Source: CAYXVF01 sp964468125 (GTDB taxonomy: Bacteria; Myxococcota; XYA12-FULL-58-9; CAYXVF01). From it: a stretch of 59,416 nucleotides of DNA. Shown piece by piece: positions 29,364 through 38,265 of this stretch. The position numbers and the translations under genes were made by a program. The stretch's first letter is position 1. Each line of letters begins with the position of its first letter. The notes beneath the pieces were generated by a model, which was not told where the DNA came from, did not search any database, and worked only from the letters and a program-made list of their open reading frames with translations. The DNA is taken from assembly GCA_964468125.1 (NCBI GenBank), contig CAYXVF010000027.1, forward strand, positions 1 to 59,416, in the 5' to 3' direction.

Positions 29364-30563
29364 ATGATAGATACGATCGAAGTACGGGTAATTCCCTCTC
29401 TCTCCGAAATCGCGCCCGAAGACTGGGACGCGCTCGCCGGGGCGAACAACCCGTTCATCGAGCATGCCTTTCTCCGCGCCCTCGAGGTTTCCGGTTCCGT
29501 AGGCCCGGGTCGCGGTTGGCAACCCGCCTACGTGGTCGCCTATCGCAAGGGGACCCTCATCGGCGCGCTTCCCTCGTACATCAAGACCGACTCCTACGGC
29601 GAGTACATCTTCGACTGGTCCTGGGCACAAGCGGCGTCACGCGCGGGGCTCGACTACTACCCGAAGCTCACCGTCGGCGTCCCCTACACGCCCGCGACCG
29701 GATCGCGTCTTCTCGCCCATCCGTCGGAAGAGGCGATCGTCGTGCGCGCCGCACTCCTGCGCGGCCTCGACGCCCTGCGCACGGACCTTCACGCCTCGGG
29801 CATGCACTTCTTGTTTTGCCGCGAGGAGGAGGCGAAGTTCCTGGAAGAGGCCGATTTCGCCCGGCGCGCGACGCACCAGTACCACTGGCGCAACGATTCC
29901 TATCCCGACTTCGATGCTTTTCTCGCGACGATGCGTTCCTCCGGCCGCAAGATGATCCGCAAGGAACGCCGCCGGGTGGAGCAAAGCGGTGTCCGTGTCG
30001 AGCTGCGGGAGGGCAAGGACGTCGACCGGTCTCTGACCCGTGATCTCTATCGTCTCTACACCTCGACCATCGACCGCAAGTGGGGCTCGCCCTACTTCAC
30101 GCCGGAATTCTTCGACATGCTGCCGCAAGAGCTCGGTCATCGGGCCTTGGTCGGCCTCGCGTGGTTGGATGAGCAGCTCATCGCGATGACCCTTTCCTTT
30201 CAGAAGGGCGCACACGTCTACGGCCGCCACTGGGGGGCCCGTGCCCACGTCGACTGTCTGCATTTCGAGATGTGTTACTATCAGCTGATCGAGCACGCGA
30301 TCGCGCGCGGTCAAACGCTCGTCGAGGCGGGGGCGCAGGGCGAGCACAAGATGAAACGCGGCTTCGTCCCGGTGCAAATCCACAGTGCCCACCGTCTCAG
30401 CCACCCTGGCCTGCACGCGGCGGTACAGCGCTTCATCGACGAAGAGCGAGAAGCCGTGGAAGACGCGCTGCCGCAGATCGCTGCGCACACGCCCTTTCGC
30501 GAGGGCGCGGCGCCCAACCTGCCCCAGAGCGCGGGCATCGATCTGCCGAGCGAGTCGGAGTAG
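29364..30563 (+). CDS. FemAB-like/DUF482 (peptidogalycan biosynthesis-recognition) acyltransferase
   Basis: A 399-residue GNAT-fold protein of the PF04339/FemAB_like group. Family features are NNPFIEHAFLRALEVSGSVG near the N-terminus, WQPAYVVAYRKGTLIGALPS YIK, the basic segment RSSGRKMIRKERRRVEQSGV (about residues 195-215) and EAGAQGEHKMKRGFVPVQIH SAH near the end. Members are predicted aminoacyl- or acyl-transferases; the acceptor is unknown. ATG 29364 begins the conserved part; ATG 29322 would add 14 residues and neither has a strong ribosome binding site. It is divergent from the Nudix gene. Confidence 0.85.
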   Translation: MIDTIEVRVIPSLSEIAPEDWDALAGANNPFIEHAFLRALEVSGSVGPGRGWQPAYVVAYRKGTLIGALPSYIKTDSYGEYIFDWSWAQAASRAGLDYYPKLTVGVPYTPATGSRLLAHPSEEAIVVRAALLRGLDALRTDLHASGMHFLFCREEEAKFLEEADFARRATHQYHWRNDSYPDFDAFLATMRSSGRKMIRKERRRVEQSGVRVELREGKDVDRSLTRDLYRLYTSTIDRKWGSPYFTPEFFDMLPQELGHRALVGLAWLDEQLIAMTLSFQKGAHVYGRHWGARAHVDCLHFEMCYYQLIEHAIARGQTLVEAGAQGEHKMKRGFVPVQIHSAHRLSHPGLHAAVQRFIDEEREAVEDALPQIAAHTPFREGAAPNLPQSAGIDLPSESE

Positions 30564-30569
30564 GCGCCT

Positions 30570-30962
30570 CTAGCTGAGGCGGGCGTAAACGCCGGCGCGG
30601 AGTGGCTCGCCGAAGCGATCCTCTGTCCTCAAAACAGTTTCGAGGCTGGAGAGCGCCTGGAGTGCCCATGGAAGGGCCCAGGGCTCGGGATTGTTGCCCG
30701 CGGCCGCGAGCTTGAGTTGCTCTTCGACGTCCACCTCGGCCCGTCTTTCCGCGGAAACCTCGAGGCGCTCCTTGCGAACCTCGAGGTTCTTCTTGGCGCG
30801 CTTGAGTCGCTGCCGGTGGAGTCGGCCGACCGCGTCGCGTCCCTGGGCCGCGGCCTCCTCGCTCGGCTTGCCTCGACGAGGGGCGATCCCCATCGCGAGG
30901 TTGCTGACTCCGCCGTCGAAGAGGAAGGCGAGGCGCCGATTGATCTCCGAAGCCAAGTTCAC
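30570..30962 (-). CDS. Hypothetical protein, third gene of helical-protein operon
   Basis: A 130-residue protein, mostly helical with a very charged coiled-coil centre (RLHRQRLKRAKKNLEVRKER LEV) and a C-terminal part rich in Ala/Leu. GTG 30962 is chosen since AAGGAG lies 9 bases upstream; TTG 30965 is an alternative. It follows the 773-residue gene by 19 bases. No family recognised; the size and neighbours suggest an accessory or binding partner of the larger product. Confidence 0.65.
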   Translation of the reverse strand: MNLASEINRRLAFLFDGGVSNLAMGIAPRRGKPSEEAAAQGRDAVGRLHRQRLKRAKKNLEVRKERLEVSAERRAEVDVEEQLKLAAAGNNPEPWALPWALQALSSLETVLRTEDRFGEPLRAGVYARLS

Positions 30963-30981
30963 CAAGAGCTACTCCTTCGGC

Positions 30982-33303
30982 TCAGCGCCAGCGGCTGAGG
31001 ATCGAGTCGACGAGGCCTTGCCAGACGCTGAGTGTCTGAGACAGGGCCTGCATCATCTGCTGGAAAAACTGCAGCGACGCCTGAAGCTCCTGAGTCAGCA
31101 TGTGGTGGGACTTCGCCGAGAAGCCGAAGTCCACCGGGTTGATGTACTCGAGCTTCTCGTATTCCTGCACTTCGAGGAGCGAAAGATCCGAGTCCTTCGT
31201 GGGGTCCGTCTTCTGGAGGTCGTAGTGCTTCTCGAGCGCCTCTTTCTTTTCCGCGATCTCCGCGTTCGTCCGCTCGATCTGCTCGATGACGCCGACCTCG
31301 GCGAGCGTACGCTTGAACTTTTCCTCCTCGCGCATGGTCATGAGGAACATGACGGCGACGATGAGCTTGTCGATCGGCATGCCGCTGTTCAACAGGCTGC
31401 CGATCTGCGCGAGGGTCGTCGCGCTGGTCGTCTCGAACTGCTCTTCCTTGCGACGATGCTGCTCGTAGGCGGTCTTGAAGTCCGGGTGACGATTGAGGAT
31501 CTCTTGCTTCTCCGGGCTGAGCTGCGCGCGCCTGGGATTGACGTCCGCAATTCCGTAAAGCTCGCGAACCTGACTGCGCTCGGTGCTCGATTTTGCCCGG
31601 AGATTCGCCACTTTGGCGCGAACCTTCTCGTTGAAGGTCGCGTCTTCCATCTTTCGGCCGAGGAGGTTTTGCGCGGACCAGATCCGGATCGCCATCCGCA
31701 GCTCGGATTCGCTGCGGTCCGCCTCGTTGATGCTGCTGCTGGCCCGACCGGGCATCAGGTTCTTCGAGTCTCGAAGCAGACTGTCGAAGCTGAAGGCGTC
31801 GCGGACCGTGTAGGTATTGCCGTTGACCCCTTCGTATTCGCGATCGAGGATTTGGGAGGCCTTGGCGCGGTAGTCGTCGCGCTGGGCATCGTTCCAGCCG
31901 AGCTCGGCGGCCTTCTTGTCAAAGGCGTCCGGACTCTTCGCCAGGGCCCAGAGCGCGTGGTAGAAATCGTGCGCGTCATCCGCGTGAAGCGCCTCGAATT
32001 GGTCGCGGTGCGCGCGGGCGAGCGCGGCATCGCGATTCTCCGGGTCGTCGTTCTTTGACTCCGTGCGGCGCTGCGGTCCCTCGACACCGTCGACCGCTTT
32101 GGCCTTCGCGCCTTCCCCATCCGCCGGGCGCTGGTCGACCGTACTCTGGTTTGCAGCTTGCGTCGGCTCCGGCGGATTGCCCGCGGCGTGAGCCAGTGCC
32201 TCTTCGAAGCGCTCCTTTGACCCCTCCAGGTTGGTCTCATCGACGCCCTTGACCGCTTCGGCCAGGGCCGCGAAATCGGAGGTCGGCGTCCCCTTGCGTA
32301 CGTAGCTACTGACGTGCGGTTCCTCACCGTCGAGGACGCGGTCGAGCTCGGCGCGGCGCTTGGGAGTGAGCCCCCGATACCACCCATCGTAATTGCCGTA
32401 GCGTCGTTGAACGAGTGCCTGCACGTGAAGCGGCAGCTCGCCGCTGGCCTCGACGCCTTTGAGCTTCTCAGCGAGGTAGTCGTCGAGGCGTGTATCCGCC
32501 ATGGCGCCGATGAGCCGCTCGTCCATCGCCGGCGCCTGCGCATCGTGTTGCTCTGCCGCGGAGCGCTGCGCTTCGAGCTTCGCGATGGCCTCGTGAATGC
32601 CTCCTATCTCCGCTTCGGTCTTGCGGATCGCGCCTGCGAGCTGTGCCCGGTCTTGATCGGTAAATTTGTCGCTCTTGCGCAATTCCACGCGGGAGCGCTG
32701 GTTCTCGAGGAGTCGCTCGGCGGACTGGAGCTGGTACTTCTGATGAGCGATGTTCTGGTCGATCACCGCCACCCGCGAGACACGCTCGCCGCTCTTCGCA
32801 CGCATCAGCTCGGCCATTTCGAGCTGCTGGGCCTTCGCCGCTTCGACGTCCGCGAGAATGTCGCCGAGGTTTTCGCGGGTTACGTGCTCGAGGGCGTCTT
32901 GGACCGAGTGTCCTTTCGCATTCGCCAGATCGACTGCGGCTTCGAAGAGCTCCTCGACCGTCTGCTTCTTGCGTGGATCGAAAGTGGCCCCGCTGCTCAT
33001 CCTCGGGGCCGTCGCCTTCGCTTCCGCACCACCGCCATAGGCATGGGCGCCGACGGAATTCAGGTCTTCGGGACGGATCTGCAGGTCGCGAGCGAGGCGG
33101 TCCAGGGCCGCACCCGGGTGCTTCGACGCGTCGATCGAGCGGAGCGCCTCGATCTGCTCCTCCCGGGGCATCTCGTGGACCTGCTGGAGCGCGCGTTCGG
33201 CGACGATCTCCGCATCCGCGGGGCGCTCCTTTTTCGCTCGCTCGAGCTCCGCATAGGCCGCGAGGGCATTCTCGATTCTGCTGGTGCTGCTGATTTCGCT
33301 CAC
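30982..33303 (-). CDS. Large helical protein with hydrophobic segment near C-terminus
   Basis: A 773-residue protein of no recognised family, no signal peptide. The first 260 residues are helical with coiled-coil pieces (NIAHQKYQLQSAERLLENQR; KTEAEIGGIHEAIAKLEAQ), followed by a Pro/Gln-rich linker (about 370-420), another helical domain, and near residue 645 a hydrophobic helix (GMPIDKLIVAVMFLMTMREE) leading into coiled coil (VIEQIERTNAEIAEKKEALEK) and a Gln/Met/Leu-rich amphipathic end (LQASLQFFQQMMQALSQTLS). That ending is loosely reminiscent of secreted translocator/filament proteins of type III systems, but this is impression only. GTG 33303 follows AGGAAC. Middle gene of the operon, 9 bases after the stop of the upstream gene. 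Confidence 0.7.
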   Translation of the reverse strand: MSEISSTSRIENALAAYAELERAKKERPADAEIVAERALQQVHEMPREEQIEALRSIDASKHPGAALDRLARDLQIRPEDLNSVGAHAYGGGAEAKATAPRMSSGATFDPRKKQTVEELFEAAVDLANAKGHSVQDALEHVTRENLGDILADVEAAKAQQLEMAELMRAKSGERVSRVAVIDQNIAHQKYQLQSAERLLENQRSRVELRKSDKFTDQDRAQLAGAIRKTEAEIGGIHEAIAKLEAQRSAAEQHDAQAPAMDERLIGAMADTRLDDYLAEKLKGVEASGELPLHVQALVQRRYGNYDGWYRGLTPKRRAELDRVLDGEEPHVSSYVRKGTPTSDFAALAEAVKGVDETNLEGSKERFEEALAHAAGNPPEPTQAANQSTVDQRPADGEGAKAKAVDGVEGPQRRTESKNDDPENRDAALARAHRDQFEALHADDAHDFYHALWALAKSPDAFDKKAAELGWNDAQRDDYRAKASQILDREYEGVNGNTYTVRDAFSFDSLLRDSKNLMPGRASSSINEADRSESELRMAIRIWSAQNLLGRKMEDATFNEKVRAKVANLRAKSSTERSQVRELYGIADVNPRRAQLSPEKQEILNRHPDFKTAYEQHRRKEEQFETTSATTLAQIGSLLNSGMPIDKLIVAVMFLMTMREEEKFKRTLAEVGVIEQIERTNAEIAEKKEALEKHYDLQKTDPTKDSDLSLLEVQEYEKLEYINPVDFGFSAKSHHMLTQELQASLQFFQQMMQALSQTLSVWQGLVDSILSRWR

Positions 33304-33312
33304 GTTCCTGCC

Positions 33313-34017
33313 CTAGTGCTGTGCGCGCTCCGCTCGCCACTCTTCGACGAGTCGAATTGCGCTGTGAAGTGCGGCGTACGCATTCTCGATGTGCTCGCCG
33401 TCGACCTGCTCCCCGGTGTTCTCCTTTTGAAGCAGCTCGGCCATTCGATTGATCCGCTGCACGAGATTCCGAAAAGCGTCCGTCTGGGTAATTTTCGCGC
33501 AGTCGGCACCGAGCGTTTCTTCCAATCGTGTGACGAGCTCGGGAAGATCCTGTTCACGCAGGGTGCGGGTGGCTCCGTTTTCCGAGCTGACCAGAATATC
33601 CATCGGATGAATGTTGGCGATGGCCGCGATCCCGTGCACGTCGCGCCAGGCGCTGTCGGTGGCGTCGCGCAGGAGCTTGACCATGGGCGTCCTTCGCATC
33701 TGACGCGGTGACATCGCCTGATGCACCCCGCGCATCGCCGCGCTCATCGTCTCCGCCTCGTGCATCTGCTGCTGCTCGGCGATCAGAAACTGCTGCAGGC
33801 TCACGACGAGGGGCCGGAGGGCGTCCCGGGGCACGCCGTTGGCGCGCATGGACTGAAGATAGCCGCCGTACTGCGGGTCTTTGTCGGCGATGCGCTGCAA
33901 TTCCTGCAGCGGAACGATCTGGCGCCCGTCGTCCAGCACAACCGGTTGGTTCAGCACCTCGCGGGCTTCGCCCCAACTCATCGTCGGCTTGTGGGCGATT
34001 ACCGAAGTGTCACCCAT
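33313..34017 (-). CDS. Hypothetical helical protein, first gene of helical-protein operon
   Basis: A 234-residue soluble protein, Gln/Met-rich in its centre (LQQFLIAEQQQMHEAETMSA AMRGVHQAM) and helical throughout, with a C-terminal helical pair (AFRNLVQRINRMAELLQKEN; HSAIRLVEEWRAERAQH). ATG 34017 has a strong GGAGG 10 bases upstream. The open frame extends to 34098 but has no good start there. No signal peptide and no recognised domain. It is the leading gene of a leftward three-gene operon. Confidence 0.7.
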   Translation of the reverse strand: MGDTSVIAHKPTMSWGEAREVLNQPVVLDDGRQIVPLQELQRIADKDPQYGGYLQSMRANGVPRDALRPLVVSLQQFLIAEQQQMHEAETMSAAMRGVHQAMSPRQMRRTPMVKLLRDATDSAWRDVHGIAAIANIHPMDILVSSENGATRTLREQDLPELVTRLEETLGADCAKITQTDAFRNLVQRINRMAELLQKENTGEQVDGEHIENAYAALHSAIRLVEEWRAERAQH

Positions 34018-34120
34018 AGTTGGTCGCCTCCATGCGCGAACTCGGCCCTTGTCCGGGTTCGTGTTGAGTATCGGGTGTCGCCGCGAAAGGTTTCGCAATT
34101 CGGGCCGGCCGGGGGCCGCT

Positions 34121-36760
34121 TCAGCGGAGCGCTTCGATCGTCTCGCGGATCTCCAACAGTTTCGCGAGATTCGTGGCCTGGAGGGCGGATTTTCGGGTGT
34201 TCGGGTCCGATGGGGCCAGGAGTCCCTCGTTTTGCAGCCAACCGAGGGCGGTGCTCACGACGGTCTGATTGGCGGCCTCGGGCCGGCTGATTTCCCCCTC
34301 GAGAAAGGCCCGTCGCACCCGTTCGAGCGCCCGATCCTTGAGCTCCTTTTCCGGCAGCGGGGTTTCGGCGAGCTGCTCGCAGACCAGGAACGTGGTCCAA
34401 TAGGCCTCGAGTACGCTGTCGGTGAGGCCCGCAAGAAGCTCGATGGACTCTGTCGCGCGCGCACTCACGGTGCCGACGGCGTCGTCAAAGTCCACGATGC
34501 CGAGCAAGATGAGAGAAGCGACGACGTCCTCGAAGTGCACGTCGAAGCCGCTGTCCGCCCGGAAGAGGAACTCACGCTTGAAGAGGCGCGAGAGGAACTT
34601 CACGTCCGGTCGAATCGCTTCCTGCGACACGTGCTCCATGCCGTGCCGCCGAAGGGAGCGGGCCACGAGGGCGGCGGGTGCGAAGTAATTCATGACCGCG
34701 TTCTTGTGGTAGTCGAGTAGGATGCGCCGCTCCTCCGGCACGCGGTAGATCGCCTCGTCGTCTTTCGCCGCGTGCTCGGCGACGATCATCCCGTCTTGGA
34801 CCAGTCCGTCGAGGGCCTCCCGAAGCGCGGCTTCGCGCCCCTGAGTGTTGACGTTGAGCAGCGCCTCCGAGAGCCGGGCGGCGTTGTCGTCGAGGAATTC
34901 AATCACCGCCAGCGCCCGGCGCAGGAGGCGGTGCTGGCTCACACCCCGGCCCTGGTGACTGAGAATCGCCGTCGCGATGGCCGCCGTCGGGCTCACCGTG
35001 CTGATGTGCGCGATGTCGTGATTGATCCGAAAACCGAGCTTCTCCACGAGCGCCCGTGCTTTGTCGTCGTTCGCGGGCTCCGTGTCCTGGGGAAGGTCGA
35101 GCTCTTCGGCCAGCTCCGAAAGCGCCACCGGCTGACCAAACTGCAAATGAACGCGTCCATAGCGTGACCGCAGGACACTGGTCGTCTTGAGTAGGCCGCG
35201 AACATCCTCACTCTTCTTGGCTTCGCCGTGAAGCTCTTTCTCATAGGAGCGAGCTTCGATGATGCGGTCGTAGTCGATCGAAACGGGAACGAACTGAATG
35301 TCTTTTTGTGCCCCTTGACGCCAGGCCCCGACGATCATGCTGAACATGCCAAAACGGGGCATGAGCATCTTGCCGGTCCGGCTGCGTGTGCCCTCCGGGA
35401 AGAACTCGATGGACGTCCCGAGGCGCAGGAGCTCCCCGACGTAGCCGCGAAACACGGCGGCATAGACCGGGTCATCTTTGAAGGTGCGTCGCAGGAAGAA
35501 GGCGCCGCCGCGGCGGAAGATATAGCCCAGGGGAAAGAAGGAAAGGTTCGCGCCGGCCGCGATATAGGGCGGCGTGATCCCGTGGCGAAACAGCACGTAG
35601 GAGAGAACCAGATAGTCTACGTGGCTTCGGTGCGAGGGGCACAAGACGACCGGCGTGTGGCGAACGTGATCGATGGTGCGGGCGAGGCCGGTCTCGTCGA
35701 CGACGATGCCGTCGTAGATTCGGTTGAAAACCCAGTGGAGAAGTCGATCCAAGATGCGTACGAGCTGAACATTGTAGCGCGCCGCGATGTGCCGGAGATC
35801 GGCCTGAGCTTTGCGCTCCAGGCTCTTCAAGCTGCCTTCGCCGCGCTGTGCGGCGTCTTCGATCGCGCGCTTGAGGTCCGGGCCGCGCATGACGTGACGG
35901 GCGACGGTCTCCGGCGTGGGCATCTCCGGTCCCGCCACCACGCGCTCTTCGTCGGAGATGCGCGTGTGCAGCTCATGCCGTAGACGGCGCGTGATCGCTT
36001 CGTCGTCGAGCTCGGCGTGCTCTGCGATGTATTGTTTTAGGTCGATCTCGTCGGCGACGCGAACGCTCGCCCGTCGGGTGGGCGAGATCAGCATGGCGAG
36101 CTGCCGGAAACGCCCCTGCCGTCGACGATCGCCGAACACCCAATTGCCCCAGGTTCGCCCGGAGACGCCCGCGACGACCTGGTCGGTCACCGCGTGGGGG
36201 ACGAGAAAGATCGGCGTTTCGCTCAGCCGTTGGACCGCCACCATCGCCCGAACGTAGTCGTAGCGCATGCGCTCGCTCTTCTGTGTCAGGCTACGTTGGC
36301 GCGGCAGAAATAAGAATGCGGGCTGACCATCGAGGAGCGTATTGGCGAGGGCGGCCTCGCGATTCTTTGCTTTGCCGAAGCGCTCCCGCCACTCAGCGTT
36401 CGATTTCGTGCGGCGGCTGAGCCCGGAGCGCCAGTAGCGGCGGAGCGGCTGAAACAACCACAAATTGATCCCGCCGACGAACCGAGGAAGCGGCAGCCCG
36501 ATGCGGGTGATCAGGTGGTTGAAGTAGAGAGCGAGACCCATCGACGGTGCGCGGGCGACGTAGACAATCGTGCCGCGTTCGTCGAGCTCGTGCACGAGCT
36601 CGGACTTGCCTTTCGGGTAGTCGATCGTACCGAAGAGCCACGCGAACAGTCGCAGGATTCCGCCGTAGCGATTTTGCATCGCGGAGCTCGCGAGGACCTT
36701 GTCGCGCTTGCCGGTGCGTGGCTGCTCCGGCGGTTCGGGAACGGGTTCGATGCTGTTCAC
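34121..36760 (-). CDS. plsB: Glycerol-3-phosphate acyltransferase PlsB
   Basis: An 879-residue membrane-associated acyltransferase that transfers acyl groups to sn-glycerol 3-phosphate, the first step of phospholipid synthesis. The PlsC/PlsB active site HX4D is in CPSHRSHVDYLVLSYVLFRH (about residue 375), followed by GANLSFFPLG, RRGGAFFLRRTF (block 2-3) and FFPEGTRSRTGKML (block 3 Glu/Arg pair). The N-terminal several hundred residues match PlsB layout rather than short PlsC. GTG 36760 is my choice; ATG 36679 (MQNRYGGILRLF) is a good alternative. Compared with the about 807-residue E. coli enzyme it has a longer end. Cotranscribed with the small membrane and cyclic-nucleotide-binding genes upstream. 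Confidence 0.9.
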   Translation of the reverse strand: MNSIEPVPEPPEQPRTGKRDKVLASSAMQNRYGGILRLFAWLFGTIDYPKGKSELVHELDERGTIVYVARAPSMGLALYFNHLITRIGLPLPRFVGGINLWLFQPLRRYWRSGLSRRTKSNAEWRERFGKAKNREAALANTLLDGQPAFLFLPRQRSLTQKSERMRYDYVRAMVAVQRLSETPIFLVPHAVTDQVVAGVSGRTWGNWVFGDRRRQGRFRQLAMLISPTRRASVRVADEIDLKQYIAEHAELDDEAITRRLRHELHTRISDEERVVAGPEMPTPETVARHVMRGPDLKRAIEDAAQRGEGSLKSLERKAQADLRHIAARYNVQLVRILDRLLHWVFNRIYDGIVVDETGLARTIDHVRHTPVVLCPSHRSHVDYLVLSYVLFRHGITPPYIAAGANLSFFPLGYIFRRGGAFFLRRTFKDDPVYAAVFRGYVGELLRLGTSIEFFPEGTRSRTGKMLMPRFGMFSMIVGAWRQGAQKDIQFVPVSIDYDRIIEARSYEKELHGEAKKSEDVRGLLKTTSVLRSRYGRVHLQFGQPVALSELAEELDLPQDTEPANDDKARALVEKLGFRINHDIAHISTVSPTAAIATAILSHQGRGVSQHRLLRRALAVIEFLDDNAARLSEALLNVNTQGREAALREALDGLVQDGMIVAEHAAKDDEAIYRVPEERRILLDYHKNAVMNYFAPAALVARSLRRHGMEHVSQEAIRPDVKFLSRLFKREFLFRADSGFDVHFEDVVASLILLGIVDFDDAVGTVSARATESIELLAGLTDSVLEAYWTTFLVCEQLAETPLPEKELKDRALERVRRAFLEGEISRPEAANQTVVSTALGWLQNEGLLAPSDPNTRKSALQATNLAKLLEIRETIEALR

Positions 36761-36822
36761 GTCCCTAGAGCCATGTTCGACTTGAGGAGGTTTGGCAACG
36801 ACGCGTCGCGGCACGATGCGGC

Positions 36823-37191
36823 CTAGAGGCCAGGCATCGCGATGTCGAGCTCGAGTCCGAAGACGTGCGTGAGGATCGCGTAGATGATCCATCCGGCGAT
36901 CAGCACGCCGGCAAAGGACACGAGTCCCAGGCCGATCGACAGGGCCAGGACCATCACCGCGCTCACCGCCACGACGGGCTCGAGAAGCGGGCGGGCGGGC
37001 AGGGACTTGCCGCCAAAATCGGGGCGGACGAACTGAGAGAGGGCGCGTTGCTCAGGCTCGGAAAACCCGGTGAAGCGGTTTAGCACTTGCCGGGAAGCGT
37101 CCCGGGCCCGGGCCGAGGTGTCGTTGAGCAGCGTCTCGGCGCGTTGCTTGGCGCGCTCGAGACGCTCCATCATTTGTCGGCGCAAGTTCAT
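36823..37191 (-). CDS. Small two-helix membrane protein
   Basis: A 122-residue protein with a charged N-terminal helical part (MNLRRQMMERLERAKQRAET) and a long hydrophobic C-terminal stretch (about residues 68-115, two transmembrane helices separated by G-x-x-x-G-type turns). No recognised family. ATG 37191 overlaps the stop of the cyclic-nucleotide-binding gene (ATGA), so they are coupled; PlsB starts about 60 bases downstream. A membrane-lipid regulatory or assembly role is plausible from context only. Confidence 0.7.
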   Translation of the reverse strand: MNLRRQMMERLERAKQRAETLLNDTSARARDASRQVLNRFTGFSEPEQRALSQFVRPDFGGKSLPARPLLEPVVAVSAVMVLALSIGLGLVSFAGVLIAGWIIYAILTHVFGLELDIAMPGL

Positions 37192-37604
37192 CGTTTGTTC
37201 GCCTCCCGGAGCCGATGGGTCAAAACTTGAATGATCCCCTGAGAGATCTCTGGTTTTTCGGCCAGAATCTCGGCGAAGTCCTCTCTTCGGATCTTCAGGA
37301 GCGTCAGCTCGGAGAGCGAGGTGATGCTCGCCGAGCGCGGCTCCGCGTCCAGAATCGCCATCTCACCAAAGCATTGGCGGCTGCCGAGCTCGGCGAAGAC
37401 CTGCTCGCCGGAGTGCACCTTCACCTGGCCATCGACGATCAGATACATCGCGTCGCCCTGGTCCCCCTGAGCGAAGACCTGTTCCTCGCTGCCAAACTCG
37501 ATCTCCTCGGTGATCTGAGCGATGTGCGATAGCTCTTCACTGGGAATCGACTTGAAGAGGTCGACCCCCTTGAGAAACAACACTTTCTCGACCGTGCTGA
37601 TCAC
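37188..37604 (-). CDS. Cyclic nucleotide-binding domain protein
   Basis: A 138-residue single-domain CNB/CAP-type regulator module without a DNA-binding domain. The beta-roll starts with FKSIPSEELSHIAQITEEIEF; the phosphate-binding cassette FGEMAILDAEPRSASI is intact, with the Glu and Arg that contact the cyclic nucleotide ribose/phosphate. GTG 37604 starts the gene. It is coupled to the membrane protein and PlsB, suggesting cAMP- or cGMP-type signal input into phospholipid synthesis or an anchored sensor; that link is inference. Confidence 0.85.
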   Translation of the reverse strand: MISTVEKVLFLKGVDLFKSIPSEELSHIAQITEEIEFGSEEQVFAQGDQGDAMYLIVDGQVKVHSGEQVFAELGSRQCFGEMAILDAEPRSASITSLSELTLLKIRREDFAEILAEKPEISQGIIQVLTHRLREANKR

Positions 37605-37680
37605 GCAATGTCTCCCGTTCCTCGCGGCACAATACGATCAGGCGTCACCCCAAAGAAAGGCATAGAAGGTTCACGACACC

Positions 37681-38265
37681 ATGAGCGCCCCGTCTTTGGA
37701 GGAGAAATACCAGGAGCTGCTGCGCCTGCGCGAGGAGCGCGAGACGCTCGAGGCCCGCGGTGTTTTCGAGCTCGACGGCGAAGCGGGGCGCGCGCGCAAG
37801 GCGCGCTGTCGTGAGCTCGCCCGACGCTATCCCGGAGCACTCCGGGAGCTCGAGGCGCTCGACGCTCGCGCGCTGCACCATCGGCTGCGCCGCGCTCGGA
37901 CGGTGCCAGCGTCTCGGGAGGGCGGTGGGGCCTTCGAGGAGTTTTTGGACCTCTATCACGCCCTCGGCCGCATCATGCGGCACCTGAAGCGTTGGCAGGG
38001 GGCCTTTCGTGGCCGCGAAGGGCGCCATCCCACGGTGGGGGAGGCGCGCGCCGAGCTCGATCGCGCGGGGATCGGCAGCACGCTGGCACCGACGGAGCTC
38101 GAGCAGTGGCTTCATCCGCCTGGGGGGCGCGTCCAGGATGCGCTGTGGCGCAAGCTCGGCCGACACTTCGATCGCCGCCCGGAGGTTTTGAAGCATGCGT
38201 TGCTCAACTCCGGCGGTGAAGCGTCCTTTGGAAGCGGTGACGGCGGTGCTAAAGAGGTCCCATGA
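37681..38265 (+). CDS. Hypothetical charged helical protein
   Basis: A 194-residue Arg/Glu/Leu-rich, helical soluble protein without recognised domain (MSAPSLEEKYQELLRLREER). ATG 37681 starts it. Its stop overlaps the start of the uracil-DNA glycosylase gene in ATGA, so the two are translationally coupled. It may be a partner or a DNA-repair related protein by context only; the C-terminal half (RHPTVGEARAELDRAGIGST) has no clear match. Confidence 0.65.
   Translation: MSAPSLEEKYQELLRLREERETLEARGVFELDGEAGRARKARCRELARRYPGALRELEALDARALHHRLRRARTVPASREGGGAFEEFLDLYHALGRIMRHLKRWQGAFRGREGRHPTVGEARAELDRAGIGSTLAPTELEQWLHPPGGRVQDALWRKLGRHFDRRPEVLKHALLNSGGEASFGSGDGGAKEVP

Noticed and set aside
30691..33711. 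Long plus-strand frames antisense to the helical-protein operon
   Set aside because: Minus-strand genes have ribosome binding sites (GGAGG, AGGAAC, AAGGAG), correct spacing and protein-like composition; the antisense frames do not.
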